Positions 24,001 through 37,599 of a DNA stretch of 64,000 bases are shown piece after piece; position 1 is the stretch's first letter; every line of letters begins with the position of its first letter. The stretch is from contig CANTUQ010000020.1 in assembly GCA_947683425.1 (NCBI GenBank), positions 4,715,001 through 4,779,000 of the forward strand, read 5' to 3'. The notes under the pieces were generated by a model. It was not told the DNA's origin, made no database searches, and saw nothing but the letters and a program-made list of their open reading frames with translations. The DNA is from Excoecaria cochinchinensis. Taxonomy: Eukaryota > Streptophyta > Magnoliopsida > Malpighiales > Euphorbiaceae. The translations under genes were made by a program, and so were the position numbers.

Positions 24001-24674
24001 CTTTTGAATATCTTTTTGATGAAAAATTAATTTTGAAACAAACAAAACAATTGTTTGTTATCAAAATCTAATTTTTTCATTTGATTTTCTAAAATAAGAC
24101 TTTTTATCATTTTTTTTTTCTTTGAGACAAACAAAATGGTTGTTTGTTCTTGAGATAATCTTTTCATTTTTTTAATTAATAAAAATCATTTTTTTGATCA
24201 ATATTAATTCTTTATCCTTAAAGAAGTTTTGATCATTTTTCAATCTTTTCTGGAATAAAATTCCAACATTATCATAGTTCACTCTAATGTTGCACACCAC
24301 AAACAAGGAAATCAACATCATTTTTACCTTCATCGAATCTGAAACTATGAAGGTAAACATTCTGGGCTTGAGGCTTTTGTTTTATTTTATTTCTGTTCAT
24401 ATTTAATTTATTCATGTATATTTTTGTTATTTTCATTCATTTATTTATTTTATTTGTTTTATTTAATATGTTTATATATCATTTTATTCTCGTTCATATG
24501 AATATTGATTTCTTTTAATTCCTAACATGTAATTAATTTATTTTACTTTAATTAATCATTATTTTTAACATATAACTAAATAAATTCATTTTAATTGATA
24601 TTTTTACCATGTAAATGTTTTATATTAATTGTGATTATATCGATTAATCATGTCATTCATCTAATTGCTATCAT

Positions 24675-27315
24675 TGTCACACCCCAAAGGGCAATTGGGT
24701 AAATTACAAGAGGAAAGATGATTTATTTGCAAGGAATTAAAAGTATTAAATTACAGATTTTTAGATAGTGAGTAAAAAGTAATTATTAAGGACCTATTAG
24801 AAGATTAAGGAGCAAATGGTAAAAGAGGATTAAGTGGATTAAGTGAACCAATGCATGTGTGCCTAGTGGAGATGTGAGTGTGTGCATGTGGGTGAGAGAA
24901 AAGAGATGTCTGAAAGTTTTTAGCGTCCTAGAAACTAAAAGATGTAAGGTTCTCTCTCTTGCTCTCTCTCTCACGTTAACCACTCCTCTCCTCTTCTTTC
25001 TCTGTTCTTTCTTTCTCTTTGTATACGTGTTCATCCAGTGTTGACTAGGGTTTTGAGTATTGAGGAGATTACAAGGTATGTGGCTGAAAGTTCTTTGGGT
25101 TTCTCCTTCCTTTCTTCTTCTTTGGGATTGTCTGAGTTTTTAAGCTTATGTTCTTGGGTTAATGGAATGTGGTTTTATCTGTTTGCAAGCATTTGAAGAT
25201 AAGAGAAAAGATAAAGGAAAAGGGAAGGTTGTGGATTGAAACTTGCAGTGGAAGTTTGAACTTCATTAACAGGTTTGGGAGTGATGTCCTATTTTATTTG
25301 TGGATCCTGTCTTTAAGTTAGATAATAATAAATGGATGAATATGTAGGAAAATGCATGAGAAATGTAATGTGTATACATGATTTCTGTAGAAAAGAATAA
25401 CGTTGAGTATGCAAATGAGATAAATATGCATGAGTTTGAATGTGAAATCCTGGGATGTTGACGTTCTGGTATTGCCTCTGTTTGACTAGTAAGAATACAT
25501 TATTTGTATTAAGATTGCTGTAAATGTGCTCTGGAGACTTGAAGGTATGTGTTTGAATAATTATTGCATGAAAAATGGTTTTGGGCAAGATGGGGTTTTG
25601 AGTTTTGGATGTACTCTGTTTTCACGATTTTCTGGTTTTTACGTTTTCTGGAAATCTGTGGCAGAAGTGAGTGAAGAAGATCACATGACGTGATGGAGAA
25701 TCACGCCGTGACCCTCTTCCCTGGGGAAGTCACAAAACGTGATGGAGAGTCACGACTCGTGACCATCCCCTTCCCTGCGTGTCACGAGTCACCATTGCTT
25801 GTGTGACTCGTGACCTCCCCTCTCTTTTCTGGCGTCACGAGGCGTGATGGAGGGTCACGACTTGTGACTGCCCTAGTTTTTGCGTGGAGCTTGCGAGAAG
25901 CCAGCGTCATGAGTCACCATTGCCTGGGTGACTCGTGACTGGCCTCCCTTCCTGCTGCCCTGTTTTAAAAAAGTAAAGTTTTTTTTTTTAAGCTTCTGTT
26001 ACATGGGGCTTTTCACTACTTGACTCAAGATCAGGTTCAAATGTGTTCTATAATTTGATAGTTGTTTAATTATGAGATTTGTGTACATGATTAATAAGTA
26101 ATGTACATGATTTAAATGTTAATAATTTACATGAACATGGATTATTTCAATGTGAGTTATATGTTCTTATTATCTCCTGTATTTGATATATATATATATA
26201 TATATATATTTATTTGTTTCCGAATTTGATCAATATACATGTATACATGAATTATAAATTCGTATTTAATTCAATTCTCATGATATGATAATGATACTTG
26301 AGTTTTTGAGTTGTGTCATTTAAGCCTGAATAGTCATAGTAGTGGATAAGTAAGCGCTTACTTAGGTCAGGGTGTGTGTGCAGCTGCTATATGATTAAAC
26401 ATTATATGCGGGTCCTATTTGGGATCCTTGTTTCGACCCCGTTTGGGTCTATATGGAAATTTAATGCGAGACTTCGGTCTCTATATGAAAAATCACATGT
26501 TTGAGACTTATGTCTCTATATGCTTGGGATACTGTGTTCTATCAGTATCCAATGGACCGCATCCACTTCTAAAGTGTATTTTCAGACTAATCAGGCTATA
26601 TGTTAATTTGTGTTGTATATGTTGAGATGTATATTGACAGGATTAAAAGTATATGATGCACATGAATTCTTGCATAACTTTATGGTATGCAGCTTGTATC
26701 TGTGTACTTAGAATGGTGAGAAATATGTTAATCCTAAGTATGATTTGAGTAGTTAATTGCTTGTAATGTATGTTTATGCATGTCAAGTAAAGAACATGGA
26801 AATATGCTTATATGTAATTTTAATGCCTTTGATTTTGAATCATAGCTTTATTGCACGTTTAAGGTTGCGATGAGATTATATTATTGTGGTAAATATTGTA
26901 TATGCGTATTTTCGGTTGTTTTGTTCCTCCCCACTAAGCGTTATCGCTTAGCACGGGTTCTTTTCCCGTGTAGGTGGCGAGTTCGTTTTGGAGTCAGACA
27001 TCTGCAGGTCGGCCACTAGAAGTCTTTTTGGATGAAATTATTTTTGAGTCTTCCGCTGTTATTTTGTACATGGCTTGTTCGTAGCAAAATGAATCTTTTG
27101 TAAAGGAACAACTATTTTGGTTTATGTATTTGCTTACGAGCCCTTTTTGTAAAACAATATTGATTCGATGTATGTTAAAGGACTTGCTATTTTATGATTA
27201 AAAGTTTCTTTACATCTCATTTGGTTTTATTTGTTAGTATGTATTTGGGATTCGTTTATGTGTTTGCTCGCGTGGCGCTCCGGTATCCTTCCAACGGGGG
27301 TATCGGGGTGTTACA
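24675..27315 (+). mobile_element. K-family solo LTR K4 inside T3
   Basis: It begins TGTCACACCCCAAAGG and ends CGGGGTGTTACA, with the duplication ATCAT (24670-24674, 27316-27320). The 2641-bp element keeps all K landmarks: CT-rich leader (24950-25020), donor-like GGTATGT at 25076, palindrome cluster (25675-25945), hairpin GAGACTTCGGTCTC (26468-26481) and the 'tccccactaagcgttatcgc' block near 26929. A (TA)n run sits near 26190-26210. Confidence 0.92.
25675..25945 (+). repeat. palindrome cluster in K4, core TCACGAGTCGTGA
   Basis: Words such as GTCACGACTCGTGAC, GTCACGAGTCACC and TCACGAGGCGTGATGG recur about every 20-40 bp. The core resembles the K1 core extended by TCA/TGA. The position in the LTR is equivalent. 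Confidence 0.8.
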
Positions 27316-30300
27316 ATCATTATTTTGCTATTCATTTTTTTATCATTCTATTTTCATTGTCATTGCTATTTATTCATTCATTTATTTATTTTCATTAGTC
27401 ATCATTATTATTATCATGTTCATATTTTTACATATTAACTCATTAACATGGATTATTTATTTCAGTTAAATCATTCAATTCTTTTATCATTTAATGTATA
27501 TTTTCATTTATTTTGATTTGTTAACATTTTAATTCAATTATCATTCTTTCACATCACCTTGTTTTATTTTAATTTGTCATTTATTTTATATTCAATTGAT
27601 TTTAATTGATTCAATTACTAACATTATTTTATTTGTGTTTTATGATTATTTCACATCTCATTTTCCCTCTTGGACAATTTTTGCGAGCACACGGGGAGAT
27701 CCAGAAGGCTCGTTTGGGTTAGTTATTTAATTGCTTTATTTGTATATTTTATTTATTTGGCTTTTTCATTTATTTTGCCATGTAATCTTTAATAAAATTG
27801 TTTATTTAGGCACCCTAGAAAGAAAGTCACTAAACCATTTTTATTAATTAATTTGGTATTTTTTCCTAAATAAAATGGGACCAATGTCTTGGTTTTTCAC
27901 ACCCAAATTTACTATCAACTTTAACGTTTTTTTAAGTATACATGCGAGGACCAATGTCCTCATTCTTAACGAATATCCCGATTTATATATGATTTGTATT
28001 TCATTTACAATGGGGGTTGTATTCCGCCCCTAGTTTTATTGTAATTTATTTTCATGCACTTTACTTTAATTATGCTTTATTTATTTATCGCTTCCCTTGA
28101 ATGGATGATTTGTGCTTTAATTTCACTGCATTAAAATGAATGAGAAATGGGATGAAGCTTTAAATTCAAAGCTCAATTATAAACTTAACTAAGGTATGAA
28201 TTAATGGGAAGTCCCGAACTCACTCTGGTCTTAGGCTTAACGAGGTTAGAGGACCATCTCAATGTTTCATTGGGATGGGCCTCTAAAATATCTCTTGTTG
28301 CCCACCAAAAGGCCCAACTCGTATAATCCTAGGCTCTACGGGATTAGAGGATCATTCCAATGTTCTATTGGGATGAGGTCTCCAAGATCCCTCTGGCTTA
28401 ACCAAAATGGATATAATGCGCCGTCTTAGGCTCACTGAGGCTAGACGACCTTTCCCAATGTTCTATTGGGTGGTGACTCCAAGAAACCTCCCTGTTGCCC
28501 AATATAGACGCACATGTAATTCGTTACAAGTTTTAATGAACCTCTCTCGAAAGCTCTAAAAGCTGTTCTTCGGGGCGTCCCGGGGTTCAACGCGCATCAC
28601 ACACCCGTAAAGGCTCACAACAACCTCGAGGGACCCTGAATGATCACTCCAGTATATTCCAATACATTCCAATACATAGAGGTAGGACTGTTATTGGGCT
28701 ACAATAAGTGAGACGTTATGCTCACACCCACGATCATAGGTCCCTATGACTAGCCAATATATCCTGAACTAGACTTGACTTCCAGATTACTATATAGGGC
28801 ATCATTATTCCATTTTCACATTTTGGAGTTATCATTCATGCATTTCATGGAATTTTATCATACTATTCCATTCTTTTCCATCCAATTCAGTCATTATACA
28901 TTTAATTCTTATCCATATGTCATTTCATACCATAAAACTTTTTAATTCATCAAAGTACACATGGATACATACTGTTATACTACTCAGCCGTCATGTCAAT
29001 ATTTCACCATAAATTCTTTTCATCTACTTTATAATTCTTTTAGGTAACTCTCATGTCAATTAACTTATTTATGTCATTAGCTTGCATTAAAACACATCAA
29101 AATTATATTTTTTTTCTTACTTATGCAATTTAGCCATGTTGACATACATGCACCATAAATTATTCTTATCACATATATCTTTCATTTACCTAGTTTACAT
29201 GGTAATTAACATACCATTAAATCACATCAAAACACATCAAAATCTCATTTTTACATATATATACCATTCGGCCTATGTGTTCAACATCCATTATGATTAT
29301 TTTTCTTTCTCTTATTCATTCTATTAGTTAGATGTCATGTCAAATATCATGTATACATCATAAATATGCCTTAAACATTAACATGTATCATAGAAAATCC
29401 ATGAACACCATTTGGCCAACATGTTATCCATGGTATATATTTAATTTCTTTTCATTTTAATAATTCAAAATGTCATTTTTAACCTTCCTAAATAGGTCTA
29501 TATGGTTTTATTCCATTAAACATGCATATTTTACGTACTTTGTGCTTAAACATATGTAAAAATCATACTTTTAACTTAGAAAATGGTGGATATTGCATCT
29601 ACTAACCTTATTTTCTTGTCTTCCACATCATAAACATCCTTTTGTTGCCTTAGCTCCTTAAAACTCCATCACTCTCCTTATATTCCTTAAGTGGCCGAAT
29701 ATAAATATCAAAGAAACCACTATAAATTTACTTCCTTTTTGCAATATAATCACATAAACATACACTAGACATCTTAAAATACTCATTTGAACCTTTAAAC
29801 ATATTTAAAAATATCAACTTTACATACCTCAATTTGACACATAAAGTTTTCCACATATTATCTCCCACTTATTCCACTTCAAATGAACTTTATAGACCAT
29901 TATTATTGAAAAGAGAGGCTGGATTTTACTTGGGAAGGTTGGATTTGGTGGGAACTTGAGAGAAAAATGAAGAAAATTCAAGAAAAGGAAGAAGAATACC
30001 ATTCAGCCAAGGAGGAGGAGGAGAAGGCTGAAGAAAAATCTAGGGTTTTCTGACTTTGCAGCCTTTACATAGGGGTCTTGAGTGGGCTTGGGCTTAGTTC
30101 AACCAATTGGGCCAAGCCAAAAGCCCATTTAGGTTAATAAGCCCATTTTTTTCAACCCAAAATTATTTTTATTACTTCCCAAGCTAAATTTCTCCCAAAA
30201 TCAATTTTTTAATTCTTAAAATATATAATTTAGCCTGCACATAAAATTTTAGCTCAATTGGAGACCGTTTCTCGACCCGATAATTTCTTACCAGTCCGAT

Positions 30301-31139
30301 AACTCGATTTTCTGTCTAACCGTAAAATTTATTTTTCATTACCATTTGATTCTCCATAATATTTCATGCAAGTCCATACTTTCAGATAATTTTTTTGAGG
30401 TCCATAACTCCATTTAGAGTTCAGTCAAACTTTGGTCAAACTAGTCAAACCAAAGTCAACTGGTCCGACCAGTTCGATTCACTGGTCGAACTGGTTCAGT
30501 TGAATTTTCATCATTGGCCTTATTTTTACTCTTTATAACTCATTTGACCTTAGTTCCATCTTAATTAGTGTCAATTTTTGGTTTGGTTCAATTAAATCGG
30601 TCCGATTCACCAATTTTTTAGTGTCACAAAAAATTACTTTTTTTACTACTAAAATGTTCTACACACTATTTTGAGTCTTGTGACGTGCGCCGGACCCGCG
30701 GCTGCCCCTTTGACTGCCCGCTTGAGGGCGATCGGGCATTTGAGGTCCGTTGACAACTTGCAACAAATTACAAGTGCGTCTATTTTGGGCAACAAGTAGG
30801 TTTCATGGAGTCGCCACCCAATAAAACATTGGAAAAGTTTCTCTAGCCTCGAAGAGCCTAAGACAGCGCTTTTATCCATTTTGGACAAGCCAAAGGGGTC
30901 TTGGAGTAAGAACCTCTCTCCCTTGGAGCCTAGGATTTGTTAAGTCTTAGAGCATAAGAAGGGTCTTGGAGGTCTTAATCCAATGAATGATCAGATAGAC
31001 CTCTCGCTTCTTTGAACCCAAAGACAACGCTTTTATCCATTTTGAGCAAGCCAAAGGGTCTTGGAGGATGAACCTCTCTCCCTTGGAGCCTAGGATTTGA
31101 TGTCTAAGTCTCGTGACATAAGAGGTGTCTTGGAGGGTA

Positions 31140-32150
31140 AACCTCTAGCCTCTTTGAGCCCAAAGACCAGAGATGGGTTCGGGACTTCTCATCTATTTCT
31201 ACTTTGATTAATTTTACAATTTGGTTTTGAGTTTATTAGTTCGCTCTCTCTCCACACGATGCAATTTTAATTAAAAGGCACAAATATTCACATCGAAAGT
31301 AGTAAAAAAAGCAAATTACAATAATACTAAGAGCGGAATACAACTCCCATTAAAAAATGCAAACATACATAAAACCAGGGAATTTATTAATTATGAGGAC
31401 TTTGGTCCCCACATGTATATTTAAAGATAACATTTGGGATGTGGTGACTTATTTGGGATGAAAACTAGGACATTGGTCCCATTTATTATGAAAAATCCAA
31501 GTTTAATTTAGTATAAATATTTTTGTGATTTTTATTTGGGCGTGCATAAAAAAACATTTTACTTAATGAATATATACAAGGAAATTAAAAATATAAACAA
31601 AATGAGAATTAAAATGCATAAAGAAGATACCAAACCCCGCATCTCCTCCTTCACGTGCATGGATGCTCGCCACCCAATTTACGAGAAATTGGGAAAATTT
31701 AACCTCTTATCGGTCTAAATCAGAGATGGTGTTCGAAACTCCACACTTATTTATGTCTTGATTAATTATAAATGAGCTTTTAAATTATAAAATTTCATCC
31801 CTCATCTCACACGATTAATGCATTGAATTTAAAGCGCACATCAATCACATATGAAATGATAATAAAAATAAAAATAATGACAAAATTAAATTACAACAAA
31901 ACTAGGGGCGGAATACAACCCCCATTGTAAATAAAATATAAATCACGCATAAAACGGGGTATTTATTACTGTTGAGGACGTCGGTCCTCTCATGCACAAT
32001 TAAAGAAAATCATTTTAAAGTGACAATTTATTTTGGATGGAAAACTAGGACATTGGTTCCATTTTATTAGAAAATCCAATTTTATTTGTAGAAATATTTT
32101 TGTGTGATTTTTGATTAAGCGTGCATAAAATAAATGGTTTAATTAATTAT
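31140..32150 (-). repeat. tandem duplication of about 0.57 kb in T4
   Basis: Two diverged copies share, in order, the 'gagatgg...cgaaact' block, 'gcggaatacaac', 'gggtatttatta', 'aaaactaggacattggt', 'gcgtgcataaaa' and the 'ctcctc...cacggacgctc' block. The CCCAATTT/AAATTGGG hairpin (31673-31693) lies between them. Confidence 0.75.
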
Positions 32151-32508
32151 TACATGCCAAATAACTCAGTAAAACAAACAAAAAAAATAACAAGTACAAT
32201 AAAAATAATAATAATTCTCCGGTCTCCTCTTCCATTCGCACGGACGCTCAAATAGGGGAGGACAAGAATTTGACACAAGAAAAAACAAACACAAGTAAAA
32301 TTGATGTTAGTGTCCAAACAAAATTCAATCAAACAAAAATATTGAACTAGGTAAAATATGCATATTGAGTGACTAGTAAATTAGATGATACATGAAGCCA
32401 AGTTGACATATTAAAATATTACGTTAAATGGTAAAAAAAATAACAATAATAGCAATAATAATAACAATAATATTAAATAAATAGTGATAATGACGACAAA
32501 GACGACAA

Positions 32509-32620
<112 letters not shown>

Positions 32621-34472
32621 AATGTGTAATGATAAATAATGACAATAGTAATATTAATGAAAATAACAATAATAATAATAATAATGATGATAATAATAAT
32701 AATGACGAACGATGAAATGAAACGATGGAAAAAATAATATTAGAAACCTTAGATCTATGTAAGAAAACACAGAAAATAATTAAAAACCAAACAAATGCAA
32801 AGGTCCACATGGTTAACAATTAATTAGCAAGGGTTATGTTAAAAACGTATATAATGATGATGATAAAAATAAATATTAATTCTTATGATAATAAGAACGA
32901 TAATAAAAATAATAAACCAATGAAATTAAGTGAATAAATAAAAGGGAAAAAACATGCACCACGCGGTAATAACATTTAAGCATACAAAAATTATAAAAGG
33001 GTGATATATAAAAGAGGAAATCATACAAATCCCGTTTTTTATCATTATATAGATCTATTCATTTTTATTCTGGCGACAAAATGAGAAGATGAATACTCAT
33101 GCTAAAATGATAGATCTCAAATCAAAAAAACACATACATGTATTAATTCACAAAAATAACAACGTAACATAACTTAAGATAACTTAACATGAATAAATTG
33201 AAGTAAAAATGAGATGAAAAATAGGTCCAAGAATCTTTACCCTCAGAGTTAAATGATATTGAAGAAATATAGTCCGATCTAATCTCTTGTCAAGATCCGA
33301 AAATTAACTCGAAAATGTGTTCAATTAAATCTTGAGTTTATGTCTAAAAAACTCAAGAACACCAACAAGAAAAATGATTTGATTCTTTTTTTTTGTTTGA
33401 TATGTGATCTGAAAATTCAAGTTAAGGAATTGATTTTCCTTTCTCAAAGGTTTCAAGATCAATCAAAAATTTTTAGAGATAAAAAAAAACTAGAGTGAAA
33501 TTTAAGATGAAAACTTGTAGAGTAAAAGAAAAGAATTAAGAGAATTGAAGAAATGATTTTTGTTTTGGAGAATAATAAAAGATGAAATCCAAGAACATTG
33601 AACTCTTTTGTTTTTCCAGCAAAATTCACTCACTCCCCTCAAGAATCTCATTTTCAAATGACTTAGGAAAAAATCTTTTTTAGAGAGAATTTTTTTTTAC
33701 TCTTTCAAGACCAATCCTTTTTCTTTTTTTCTTCCAAATGAAATCTCACTCACGTAAAACCTACCATCCTCTGCCCTCTCCAGCTCCCCTCAGATTTCCC
33801 CAAGATTCCCCCTCACAAATTTTCAACAAAACACACTCAAAAATCCAAAATTAAATCCCTAAAGTCAAATTTGGACAATTAACATTTTTATTTATTTTTA
33901 ATTATTTTTGTCATTTTTTGAATTTTAATTCCCACCCAATTTGACCAATATTTATTAAATTTAATAAAATCTGAAAAAAATCAGAAGGAAAAATTATTTT
34001 TTTAGCCTAAAAAGTGAAAAACATGAATTTCGGCGGAAATGGGCAGTTGCGGCGGGGACTGGGCAGGATCGGCGAGATTTCTCGCCGATCCAGGGCAAGC
34101 TGGCGCGCAGCGGGGCTTTAGCGACGCGCAACGGTGCGTCGCTCTTTCTCGCGCAGCGGGCGCTGCGCATCGCCCAGCACCAGTGCGCTGCCACAAACGC
34201 GCCGCCGCACCCGACATTCGCGAATTATTATTTTTTTTTTAATTTTTTTTTTCAGAAAATATAATAAAATGAAATACAAAAACATGGATAAAAATAAAAA
34301 TACAAATAAAATAAAAATAAAAATAAGAATGAACACTTTAGAAGAATTTTGAGGAAAATAAAAGAACTTGACAAAGAAATGACCGATTCCTATTTTCTTG
34401 CTCATGAATTGGTCTTTATTTTCATCATCGGGTAATCCTAATCTTGGACCGACTTGGGACTTGTTGTCTACA

Positions 34473-35024
34473 AAACCCTAGTTAAATCTAAACCCAAAGA
34501 AGAAGAAGAAGAAGATGAAAACAAATGAAAAACAAGATGAGAAGAATACATTTACTTACCAAAGAGGATGCAAAAAGATGATTAATTCCACCAATAAAGA
34601 CTTGAATCTACACTAAAGTTCTTAGAGTGAAGAAAATGAAGAAGAAGAAGAAGAAGAAATTGATGAGGGGAAGAAGGAAACGTGAATCTGCCCTTTCCCC
34701 TTCTTTCTTTCCTTTTTCTTTTTCTTTTCTTTGCCCTAAACATGTGTCAATTTCCTATTGGTGAAACTAACCACTCACACCCAACAAGTATGCACTACAC
34801 ACACCCAATGCACTCCCAACTAAAAGCACCCTACAATGGTATGAACACATGCACATAATCATCTCCCAATTAATCACACTCCAATGCCAAACATATATCC
34901 ATATGCTAATAAAACCCTAAAAACATGCATTTTTATTAAAATTCCTTTAAAACACATGCTAAAATACACATATGCATGCACACATATATGGCTCATTCTA
35001 CTAGGGGGCAAACGGGGTGTGACA
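34473..35024 (-). mobile_element. K-family LTR, 5' fragment (K5)
   Basis: The minus strand begins TGTCACACCCCGTTTGCC at 35024. It includes the CT-rich leader and a donor-like GGTAAGT (GT at 34559-34558), then stops at 34472/34473 against the T4 terminus. About 550 bp of a 2.6-kb LTR remain. It sits at the edge of Tat1 5' sequence, but its duplication partner is lost. Confidence 0.75.
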
Positions 35025-35271
35025 CTTCGTGACTTTGCTCTAAAAGTGTTTTGGTTAAAATATATAATTGGGTTTTTAAAACTTAAAATTCTATCACTTT
35101 TTAAATTTTGCATTGCATTTTAGAGCTTTAGAATTATGTTGGTTGGTCCCCTATCTTACCCCGGTGCATTCTTAAAACATGACCCTACTTTCACTCATGT
35201 AGGGAAGTGCTAGGGATAATTACCAGTCCAAGCCTCGTGCTATTAATGGTATATCAAATGGAGACCCGATC
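35025..35271 (+). other. Tat1 5' leader, part 1
   Basis: Non-coding sequence continuous with 39369 onward once the CACTA element is removed. I see no T LTR terminus or primer site; the 5' LTR of Tat1 is absent, lost at the K5/T4 junctions. Assignment to Tat1 rests only on position. Confidence 0.4.
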
Positions 35272-35288
35272 CACTACAAGAAAATGTG

Positions 35289-35800
35289 GAAATAGCAACG
35301 AAAAAATAGCAACGGAATTAATTTCGTTGCTAAAACAGTAATGGAAATGAGTTTCCGTTGCTATTTAATGAGTTTTCGTTGCTATTTAATGAGTTTCCGT
35401 TGCTAAAATTGGTTAAACTTTTTAAATTTAGCAACGAAAATATATTTAGTGATATTCCGTCGCTAAAAGTGGAGGGAATATTTAGCGCCAAAATTTAGCA
35501 ACGGAATTACTATACCGCTGCTACATAATGTGTCAAAAAATTTTGGAATGAAAAATAGTAACGGAAACTATTTTTCGTTGCTAAAATAGCAATGGAATCT
35601 AATTTTCATTGCTAATTTAGCAACGGAGTGACATTCCGTTGCTATTTTTCGTTAACAAGCTTTAAAAAAAGGATTCAAAAATAGTAATGAAAAATAAATT
35701 CGGTTGCTAAATGGTGAAAATAGCAACGAAAAGTTCATTCGGTTGCTAAATGACGAAAAAATAGCAAACGAAATTACTTTCCGTTCCGTTGCTAAATCCA
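35289..35800. repeat. left subterminal repeats, motif TAGCAACGGAA
   Basis: About 15-20 direct and inverted copies of TAGCAACGGAA or TTCCGTTGCTA, spaced 15-40 bp. In CACTA elements such arrays bind the transposase; here that role is inferred from position. The mirrored right array is at 39080-39345. Confidence 0.88.
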
Positions 35801-35884
35801 ATTCTTCTTGTATCGTAAATCCAATTTCTATCTTGTTAATTTTTAGAGGTTTCGATTTCATCGGTTTTCTGTTCCTATTTGCAG

Positions 35885-36153
35885 AAGAAATTCGAAGAAG
35901 ATGAAGCACCACGAAGCTTCTCGAGCGTAGCCCACTGTCCATGGCAAAACTGGAACGACAACCATCCCGTGCAGTATATCCACTGTGACATCTCCGACAA
36001 TGAGGAAACCGAGTCCAAGCTATCTCAGCTCACCGACGTAACTCACATCTTCTATGTAACCTGGACCAATCGATCATCAGAGGCCAAGAACTGCGAGATT
36101 AATGGTCAGATGTTAAGAAACGTCCTTCAAGCCGTTGTCCCTAACGCCCCTAA
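35885..36153 (+). pseudogene. captured fragment of a PRISE/VEP1-type 5-beta-reductase gene
   Basis: About 90 codons are open without stops after an AG at a TTTGCAG acceptor-like site. Motifs NDNHPVQYIHCDISD, KLSQLTDVTHIFYVTWTNR, NCEINGQMLRNVL and PNAPNL match the N-terminal NAD(P)-binding half of plant progesterone 5-beta-reductase/iridoid-synthase-like proteins (short-chain dehydrogenase family). The fragment stops after PNAPNL, running into a pyrimidine tract, and lacks the catalytic Tyr region. It is a transduplicated piece, not a gene. Similarity is recalled from the family, not searched. Confidence 0.82.
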
Positions 36154-36159
36154 TCTCCC

Positions 36160-36275
36160 TCTGCCTCTCTTTCTCTCCCTTTCCCTCCCCCTCTCTGTCT
36201 GTCCCTCTCCCTCTCCATCTCCCTCGCCCTGTCCCTCTCCTTCTCCCTCTCTGTCTGTTCCTCTCCCACTGTAAT
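36160..36275. repeat. pyrimidine-rich (CCCTCT)n-like tract
   Basis: C/T-only over most of 110 bp with variable CCCTCT or TCCCTCTC units, directly after the reductase fragment. It extends the open frame as Ser/Pro repeats. Confidence 0.85.
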
Positions 36276-36486
36276 AATGAGTTTCGTGTAACAAGGATCA
36301 AGAGGTGACATAGAAAGCAGATTTCGTGGCTTTATTCCTAAAAGACCTACAGTGGTAATCTTCATATTTCATTCAAAATCCCTAATAAATCATGGATTTT
36401 TTAGATTATGCAATGTGGTTTGATTTAATTTGAATTAAGCTTAATTTTTAACGCAAAATTAGAATCTGACTTGTGCAATTGGCAGT

Positions 36487-36573
36487 TCTGTTGTTGTTCT
36501 TGATTTTGATGTATGCTACAAGCCTGAGGATGTATGCTACTTGTCAAGTATAAGGTTCCTAGCTCTGAGAGGT
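36487..36573 (+). other. exon-like segment, origin not recognised
   Basis: It is flanked by GGCAG and a GGTAAGTT donor-like site and is open in one frame (VVVLDFDVCYKPED). I cannot assign it to a family. It may be a further captured exon. Confidence 0.3.
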
Positions 36574-37599
36574 AAGTTCAAATTCTCATCCCTTTCAGAT
36601 GCTTTTTTTTCTTTTTATTAATCTTGAGCTGATATGATGTATTGACCTGATTTTGCTCCAATTCTTTGTTTTAGTTTTAGTTCTTTTTTTTTTTCTTTTT
36701 TGCGATGTTTTCCTTTCTCTCTTATCTATATGTCGACAATAAAAGCTTGTAATCCATGTGGGACAAACAAGTTACTGGTGGAATTTTGGATGAAATAGAA
36801 TGTTAACTTAGATTGAACTCCTTAATAAATGTTTCAGATTTGGCAATTGTATTCTTTAATGGTCATACGATTTTGGAACTTATGCCAGTGATAACTATCC
36901 TGGTGGTTATAAAATCCTCCAGGATTCATTATATTACTATCCTGGTCAACTAAGGGGTTTCCAACTTTTGTTCCTTTAGTGGGATTCTTTATATTTTTTG
37001 GGCAGAAAAAATGGCTTGCAATTTATGTTAGCTAGGTTCATGCATGAAAACCTGCATGTAGATACCATTAATATGTTTATTCGCAGATTTCTTGTATATC
37101 TTCATTTTTTGTTGAAATTTAGTCGATATTGAAATGTTTTGTAACTAATGGCCAGTCTATTATTCATCAATTTTCGTTCAATATTATGATAATGCGAACA
37201 CACTATTTGTTTGATACTTGAGGTAGGGTTTCTCTTATTAGATGGGAAAAGTTTTCTGGATTTGGATAGATTCTTTTTGCTTGTTTTTCTACACTATTGG
37301 TCCATATTCCTCTATCTGGGGTGGGATTTCTGTTTGCTCTTTCATATAAAGGATTCCAAGGCATTGGTACATGAGTTCTTGTTTGCCAATTATTCATCTG
37401 GTCTGTAAGTTTTGTTTCATGCTAAGGGTTAAATCTTTGTTAAACCTAAATTCAATACATTTATGTTTAACTATTTTCTTTCTATCTTTTCTATAATTAT
37501 TAATTTTCTACATTTTTTCTAAATTGGCATTAATATTTGAAGTTTAGCTAGTATGGGTTCTTCCAAAATATTGTAATTTCTGCTAGTTTCATATTACAG

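Larger units (their letters stand above)
23263..28601 (+). mobile_element. T-family solo LTR T3 inside R LTR copy 3
   Basis: It starts TGTAGACACTGGGTCCTGAG and ends CGCGCATCACA, flanked by the direct repeat CACCC (23258-23262, 28602-28606). Removing it rejoins the R LTR at a position matching copies 1 and 2. Net of the nested K4 it is 2693 bp and non-coding, so it is a solo LTR. It contains a GC hairpin at 23495-23513 (TGCCGCAG/CTGCGGCA) and three tail stem-loops (28254-28278, 28353-28375, 28454-28470). Confidence 0.92.
21068..30678 (-). mobile_element. R-family LTR, copy 3, interrupted by T3/K4 and truncated
   Basis: The LTR end GTATTACA is at 21068. It is collinear with copies 1 and 2 from 21068 to 23262 and from 28602 to 30678, the gap being the T3 insertion. 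It stops at 30678 in the 'acacactattttgagtct' block, about 385 bp short of the expected LTR start, where a T LTR begins. About 4.0 kb of R sequence remains. Its TATA box is degraded (TATGTAAA, plus 30064-30071). Confidence 0.8.

Noticed and set aside
11724..30678. Reading the 4.6-kb repeats as a classical satellite or segmental duplication
   Set aside because: PBS and PPT at the unit borders show LTR/internal periodicity of a retrotransposon.
34002..34242. Ala/Arg-rich ORFs on both strands
   Set aside because: They cross the GC-rich hairpin patch of the T4 LTR; the equivalent patches in T2, T3 and T5 do not keep a frame.
35652..35942. 96-aa minus-strand ORF in the CACTA element
   Set aside because: It runs through the subterminal repeats and the antisense of the reductase fragment, with no protein similarity visible to me.
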